Assembly: GCF_024345795.1 (NCBI RefSeq) | Contig: NZ_JAGQBU010000002.1 | Coordinates: 1-64,000 of the forward strand | Direction: 5' to 3' | Length of the DNA stretch: 64,000 nucleotides | Source: Synechococcus sp. J7-Johnson | Lineage (GTDB): Bacteria; Cyanobacteriota; Cyanobacteriia; PCC-6307; Cyanobiaceae | Part shown: positions 60,154-64,000 of the stretch, one piece after another | How positions within the stretch are numbered: position 1 is the first letter of the stretch | How the letters are laid out: every line of letters begins with the position of its first letter | Notes under the pieces: generated by a model | The model's input: the letters and a program-made list of their open reading frames with translations, nothing else | Database searches by the model: none | Told to the model about the DNA's origin: nothing | Made by a program: the position numbers and the translations under genes

Positions 60154-61204
60154 GGCCGGAGAGCAGCTCGGGCCGCTCGGTGACCGCTTCCACCAGTCCC
60201 CGTCCGGCGATGCCCATGATGTATGGCAGGGTGACACTTACGAGGGCTTCAGTGGAGGTGAAGGGCACAGCGCCGGGCATGTTGCCCACGGCGTAGTGCT
60301 GCACGCCGTGGATGGTCACCACGGGATCGGTATGGGTCGTCTCGCGGCTGGTGGCGATGCAGCCCCCCTGATCGATCGCCACATCGACGATCACCGAGCC
60401 GGGCTTCATCCGCTTCACCACCCCCTCATCCACCAGGGTGGGGGCCCGGCTGCCGGGGGTGAGCACTGCGCCCACCACCAGATCGGCACTGGGCACCAGC
60501 CGCTCGATCAGGCTGTTGCTGCTCACCAGGCTCACCATCCGCCCGATCCGTTGGGGTTCCAGCATGCGCAGGCGCTGGGGGGTGTGATCCAGCAGAAACA
60601 CCTCCGCATCCATGGCCGCTGCGACCCGAGCGGCATGCCAGCCGACGGTGCCGGCCCCGAGCACGATCACCCTTGCTGGCCGCACCCCGGCGCAGCCGCC
60701 CATCAGCACACCTCTGCCGCCATGGGGTTTCTCGAGCAGATGGGCCCCAACCTGGGCGGCCAGCCGTCCGGCGATTTCGCTCATCGGCGCCAGCAGCGGC
60801 AGGTTGCCGTTGTCGAGCTGGACGGTTTCGTAGGCCACGCCCGTGGTGCCTGCTTCCAGCAGGGCTCGTCCCACTTCGGGATAGGCCGCCAGGTGTAGGT
60901 AGGTGAACAGCACCTGATCACCTCGCAGGAAGGGGAATTCCTCCGGCTGGGGTTCCTTCACCTTCACCACCAGATGGGCGCCCCAGGCCTCCTCGCGGTC
61001 CACCAGGCGAGCTCCCGCCTCGGCGTAGCTGGCGTCCTCCATGCCGGCCCCCTGGCCTGCTCCGGCCTCTACGCGCACCTCAAGGCCCTGAGAGACCAGT
61101 TCCCTCACCCCGTCGGGGCTGAGGGCTACCCGCTGTTCATCCCGTTTGATCTCCCGGGGAACACCGATGCTCGCGATCGGTGCCGCTGGGCCCATGCTGG
61201 CCAT
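60065..61204 (-). CDS. ald: Alanine dehydrogenase
   Basis: This NAD-dependent enzyme interconverts alanine and pyruvate plus ammonia. It shows the IGVPREIKRDEQRVALSPDG opening, LVVKVKEPQPEEF (substrate Lys), LFTYLHLAA (catalytic His), the NAD motif VLGAGTVGWHAARVAAAM and VDVAIDQGG. The start is uncertain: ATG 61204 gives 379 residues, ATG 61195 gives 376, and ATG 61264 would give 399. Confidence 0.96.
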   Translation of the reverse strand: MASMGPAAPIASIGVPREIKRDEQRVALSPDGVRELVSQGLEVRVEAGAGQGAGMEDASYAEAGARLVDREEAWGAHLVVKVKEPQPEEFPFLRGDQVLFTYLHLAAYPEVGRALLEAGTTGVAYETVQLDNGNLPLLAPMSEIAGRLAAQVGAHLLEKPHGGRGVLMGGCAGVRPARVIVLGAGTVGWHAARVAAAMDAEVFLLDHTPQRLRMLEPQRIGRMVSLVSSNSLIERLVPSADLVVGAVLTPGSRAPTLVDEGVVKRMKPGSVIVDVAIDQGGCIATSRETTHTDPVVTIHGVQHYAVGNMPGAVPFTSTEALVSVTLPYIMGIAGRGLVEAVTERPELLSGLNTVDGAVCHPGVAKALGMPTRHPMACLR

Positions 61205-61297
61205 GCCACTGAGAAGCTCCTCATAGGTTGGCGGGCTGGCCGCCCGATCGCCAGCTTTCGCCATGGATTGGGCACGGACCGCTTCGATGAGCGTCCT

Positions 61298-63022
61298 TCA
61301 GGTGAGCGGTCCGGCGGCGATGGGCATGCGCCAGCCCCCTCCGAAGGCCCGGCCACTCACCTTCAGCAGAGGAGCCGCTTGGCGGCGTTTGAATTCGGCC
61401 GTGCGCAGCAACCGGTACACCCGACGTGCCAGCTCCCCATCGACGTGACCTTCGCCGATCAGCTCCTCCGGTGAGCGCAGCTCCTCGATGTAGGCCCTGA
61501 GCAGGGGATCGAGCTTGTCGTAGTCGGGCAGGGAATCGGTGTCGAGCTGGTCGGGCCTCAGCTCGGCGCTTGGAGGCTTGGTGCGGATGGCGGCGCCGAT
61601 CAGCTCGCCGCTGACGGGGAGGCCCAGGGCCTGTCGGCAATCTGCGGCGGCCTCGCTGTCGAGCCAGTGGCAGAGCCGGAACACGGTGGTCTTGTAGAGA
61701 TCACCTATCACTGAGAGCCCGCCGTTCATGTCCCCGTACAGGGTGCAGTAGCCCACCGCCAGCTCCGACTTGTTGCCGGTGGAGAGCAGCAAGCGGCCCT
61801 GTTGGTTGGCCACTGCCATCAGCAGCGTGCCGCGGATACGTGACTGCAGGTTCTCGGCGGTCAGCCCCTGGGGAGCACCGCCCAGAACGGACTCCAGGCT
61901 GTGGTCGAAGGCCCCCATCAAGGTCTCGATCGCCACGGTCTGATGGGGTAGTCCCAGCCGGTCGGTGAGGGCGATCGCATCGAGGCGCGACCCAGCCGAG
62001 CTGTACGGGGAGGGCATCAGCAGGGCCTGCACCTGCCCGGGCCCGAGAGCCGCCGCGGCGATCACGGCCACGAGGGCCGAGTCGATGCCGCCGCTCAACC
62101 CCAGCACCACCTGCTGGAAGCCGCATTTGCGGGCATAGTCGTGCACCCCAAGCACCAGCACCCGGAACAGCTGCTCCATGGGCGCTGGCAGTGGCTGAGG
62201 CGGCAGCGCGGTGGAGGCTGGGGTCGCTGGGGCTGTTCCCCGGGGTGCGGGCTCCCAGAGGTCGAGGGCCACCTGGGCACAGGGCAGCTGGCGCAGCACC
62301 CGCGCCTGGGGATCGATCACGAAGCTGCCCCCGTCGAAGACCAGCTCGTCGTTGCCCCCAACCTGGTTCACGTACACCACCGGACAGCCCAGCCGGGCTG
62401 CTGCCGCTGCCGCCAGCTGCAGACGCAGCTCCAGTTTGCCCTGGGCGAACGGGGAGGCGGAGAGGTTCAGCAGCAGATCGGGACGCTGGCACGCCAGCTC
62501 GGCGATCGGGTCGGCGCCTGCCAGCCGGTGGCCCTGCACCCGCTCCTCCACCCAGAGGTCTTCGCAGATGGTGAGCCCCAGGCGCCAGACCCGCCCTGCC
62601 TCACGCCACTCCAGCAGGCAGGCGTGATCACCGGGCTGGAAGTAGCGCCGTTCATCGAAGACGTCGTAGCTGGGCAGCAGCCGCTTGCGTGCCACTATCC
62701 GCCAGCTGCCCCGTTGCACCAGCGCAACGGCGTTGTACAACCCCGGCAGCTCGCGACCGGCAATCGGATCCACCAGGCCCAGCAGCAGGCCGAGCTCCGG
62801 CGGCAGCTCGGCAGCGAGGGCCTCGAGCACCCGCCCTTGCTCCTGCAGCAGGGAGGGGCGCAAGAGGAGGTCTCGCGGGGGGTAACCCCAGAGCGAGAGC
62901 TCGGGGGTGATTACGAGATCGGCGCCCGCAGCCGCTGCGCGCTGGCTGTGCTCCAGCAGCTGGGCGGAGTTGCCGCGCAGATCCCCCACGAGGGGATTGA
63001 TCTGAGCCAGGGCAAGACGCAT
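61298..63022 (-). CDS. nadE: Glutamine-dependent NAD+ synthetase
   Basis: This two-domain enzyme amidates nicotinate adenine dinucleotide, using ammonia released from glutamine. The N-terminal nitrilase-type domain has the triad Glu41 (TPELSLWGYP), Lys113 (ARKRLLP) and Cys153 (TICEDLW). The C-terminal synthetase has SGGIDS at about 310-315 and STGNKSELAVGYCTLYGDM. The ATG at 63022 gives 574 residues and overlaps the nadD stop (TGATG). Two successive NAD-synthesis steps are thus coupled. Confidence 0.98.
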   Translation of the reverse strand: MRLALAQINPLVGDLRGNSAQLLEHSQRAAAAGADLVITPELSLWGYPPRDLLLRPSLLQEQGRVLEALAAELPPELGLLLGLVDPIAGRELPGLYNAVALVQRGSWRIVARKRLLPSYDVFDERRYFQPGDHACLLEWREAGRVWRLGLTICEDLWVEERVQGHRLAGADPIAELACQRPDLLLNLSASPFAQGKLELRLQLAAAAAARLGCPVVYVNQVGGNDELVFDGGSFVIDPQARVLRQLPCAQVALDLWEPAPRGTAPATPASTALPPQPLPAPMEQLFRVLVLGVHDYARKCGFQQVVLGLSGGIDSALVAVIAAAALGPGQVQALLMPSPYSSAGSRLDAIALTDRLGLPHQTVAIETLMGAFDHSLESVLGGAPQGLTAENLQSRIRGTLLMAVANQQGRLLLSTGNKSELAVGYCTLYGDMNGGLSVIGDLYKTTVFRLCHWLDSEAAADCRQALGLPVSGELIGAAIRTKPPSAELRPDQLDTDSLPDYDKLDPLLRAYIEELRSPEELIGEGHVDGELARRVYRLLRTAEFKRRQAAPLLKVSGRAFGGGWRMPIAAGPLT

Positions 63023-63636
63023 CAGCGCAGGGGAGGACGGCTGGCCTGACAGGTGCGCAGACCATAGAGATTCTGCTCCAGCAACACCGGCCAGAGTTCT
63101 GGCGGCACCAGTTGCGGGTCGGGGTGGCGACGGATCGCGGAGCTGGCTGTGGCCGGAATCTCCAGGGGCAGCACTTCCACCCGTCCACCCAGGTGGTTCA
63201 GCTGCTCGATCTGCAGGGAGTCGAGCGGCCAGCCCAGCCTCGGCACCACCGCCAGACGGCAACGGTGCAGGATCTCATCCGCCGCGTACCAGCGCTGGAT
63301 CTGGGGAAGCAGGTCGCTGCCCACCACGAACACCAGCTCCGCATCGGGCCACTGTTGCGCCGCCCGCTTCAAGGTGTCCAGGGCCCTGGGGCTGCTCAGG
63401 CTCTGGTCGAGGCGCAGCCTGGGACTCTCCAGGCTCTCCACCACCGCCTCGAGCAGGGCTGCCCGCACGGCCAGGGGTGCCCCATGGGTCTTGAAGGGGT
63501 TGTCGCTGGCCCAGGTCCTCACCATGGGGTAGTGCCTTGTGAGCCCCGCCAGGAGGGTGCGGTGGCCGAGGGTCGGTGGATCGGCGCTGGTTCCGAACAG
63601 GGCCACCAAGGCCGGCTGGCCGGCTGATTCACTCAC
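63022..63636 (-). CDS. nadD: Nicotinate-mononucleotide adenylyltransferase
   Basis: The enzyme makes nicotinate adenine dinucleotide, the substrate of NadE. The GTG start at 63636 gives 204 residues; the upstream 19 residues of the longer frame are unlike the family. The nucleotidyl-transfer motif reads FGTSADPPTLGHRTLL. FVVGSDLLPQIQRWY and TASSAIRR follow. Its start overlaps the stop of the upstream gene (GTGA). Confidence 0.94.
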   Translation of the reverse strand: MSESAGQPALVALFGTSADPPTLGHRTLLAGLTRHYPMVRTWASDNPFKTHGAPLAVRAALLEAVVESLESPRLRLDQSLSSPRALDTLKRAAQQWPDAELVFVVGSDLLPQIQRWYAADEILHRCRLAVVPRLGWPLDSLQIEQLNHLGGRVEVLPLEIPATASSAIRRHPDPQLVPPELWPVLLEQNLYGLRTCQASRPPLR

Positions 63637-64000
63637 GGCAGCAGGCTGGCATTCACCGCCTCTCGGCCTTCCAGCTGCCACTGCTGCAGCCATAGACGCG
63701 CCTGGGGGTCATGGCGTCCCAGGCGGCGCAGCAGCGCCCCGGGTCGGGCCCGGCCGCGCTGGGCCCCGTTCAACAGGGCGGCAGCGGCCAGCTTCCCCGT
63801 CTGGCGTGTGGTCTGGATCGCCAGGGCCGCCTGGGCCAGGGCCACCGGTGCCGCCGGAGCCAGGGACAGCCCGGCGGTGGCCGGCGCCGCCAGCAGCAGC
63901 AGTTGGCGCACGGCTCCAAGCAGCAGTTGCAGGGCCAGCTGGGCGGCCCCCAGCAAGGCGCTGTGGCTGGAGAGACGGCCCAGAAGTGCCCTGGCCTGGG
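63633..64000 (-). CDS. C-terminal part of a DUF697/YcjF-type GTPase-associated membrane protein
   Basis: The gene runs off the window end, and about 122 codons are present. The visible part has two hydrophobic segments (ALQLLLGAVRQLLLLAAPATAG; VALAQAALAIQTTRQTGKLA) and a polar C-terminus LRRLGRHDPQARLWLQQWQL. This is the layout of the DUF697 domain that follows a small GTPase domain in cyanobacteria. The GTPase part would be upstream, outside the window. Its TGA overlaps the nadD GTG. Confidence 0.7.
   Translation of the reverse strand, partial: QARALLGRLSSHSALLGAAQLALQLLLGAVRQLLLLAAPATAGLSLAPAAPVALAQAALAIQTTRQTGKLAAAALLNGAQRGRARPGALLRRLGRHDPQARLWLQQWQLEGREAVNASLLP

Overview
This window comes from the chromosome of an alpha-cyanobacterium with phycobilisomes, most likely a GC-rich Synechococcus/Cyanobium-type picocyanobacterium. 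The evidence is a psbA C-terminus, a complete allophycocyanin core set (apcE, apcA, apcB, apcC), RNA polymerase split into rpoC1 and rpoC2, a b' subunit in the ATP synthase, a one-helix high-light-inducible protein, Ycf35, a cyanobacterial PII and a BioK-type biotin esterase. An intact phycobilisome core argues against Prochlorococcus. Genes are tightly packed on both strands. I saw no insertion sequence, prophage, CRISPR array or rRNA.

Layout. 1-700: end of psbA with its terminator, a 386-base gap and tRNA-Thr(CGU). 700-7700: DUF3493 gene, then on the minus strand the translation/transcription cluster rimP-nusA-rnpM(ylxR)-infB plus a membrane protein. 7757-13255: metallophosphoesterase, HtrA protease, rpiA, hisD (minus), rpsT, tatD. 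13466-24093: rpoB-rpoC1-rpoC2, then a 51-residue high-light-inducible protein coupled to rlmN. 24110-30402: AmpG-like transporter, HEAT-repeat protein, the DUF2997-Ycf35-ferredoxin-aldo/keto reductase run, rsmG, and a J-domain/DUF3143 pair. 30407-35191 (minus): biotin operon bioF-bioK-bioC-bioD-(51-residue ORF)-bioA. 35258-41355: Ski2-like helicase, purB, tlyA, glnB with a small upstream gene and a perfect NtcA-type palindrome, and a DUF4278 protein. 41620-45406: queF, then the minus-strand cytochrome c maturation genes ccdA-ccs1 and the SEDS gene ftsW. 45554-50272 (minus): apcE, apcA-apcB-apcC. 50417-57656: a methyltransferase and the ATP synthase operon atp1-atpB-atpE-atpF2-atpF-atpH-atpA-atpG. 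57634-64000: 2OG-Fe(II) oxygenase, [2Fe-2S] ferredoxin, a small conserved protein, DUF3326, then on the minus strand ald, nadE, nadD and a DUF697 protein running off the end.

How it fits together. Most of the window is core photosynthetic and housekeeping machinery: light harvesting (apc), ATP synthesis (atp), transcription (rpo, nusA), translation (infB, rimP, rpsT and the RNA methylases rsmG, rlmN, tlyA), cofactor synthesis (biotin, NAD, queuosine precursor) and nitrogen sensing (glnB). Very short intergenic gaps and many ATGA/TGATG stop-start overlaps imply widespread translational coupling.

The most interesting items are small or regulatory: a coupled 51-residue membrane ORF inside the biotin operon, an NtcA palindrome before the small gene upstream of glnB, stem-loops bracketing atpE, a terminator-like hairpin between rpoC1 and rpoC2, a stem-loop in the rpoB leader, a repeated GWSA peptide in the ApcE linker, and the ferredoxin-associated runs of poorly known cyanobacterial proteins. 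I found no clearly new defence, mobile or biosynthetic system.
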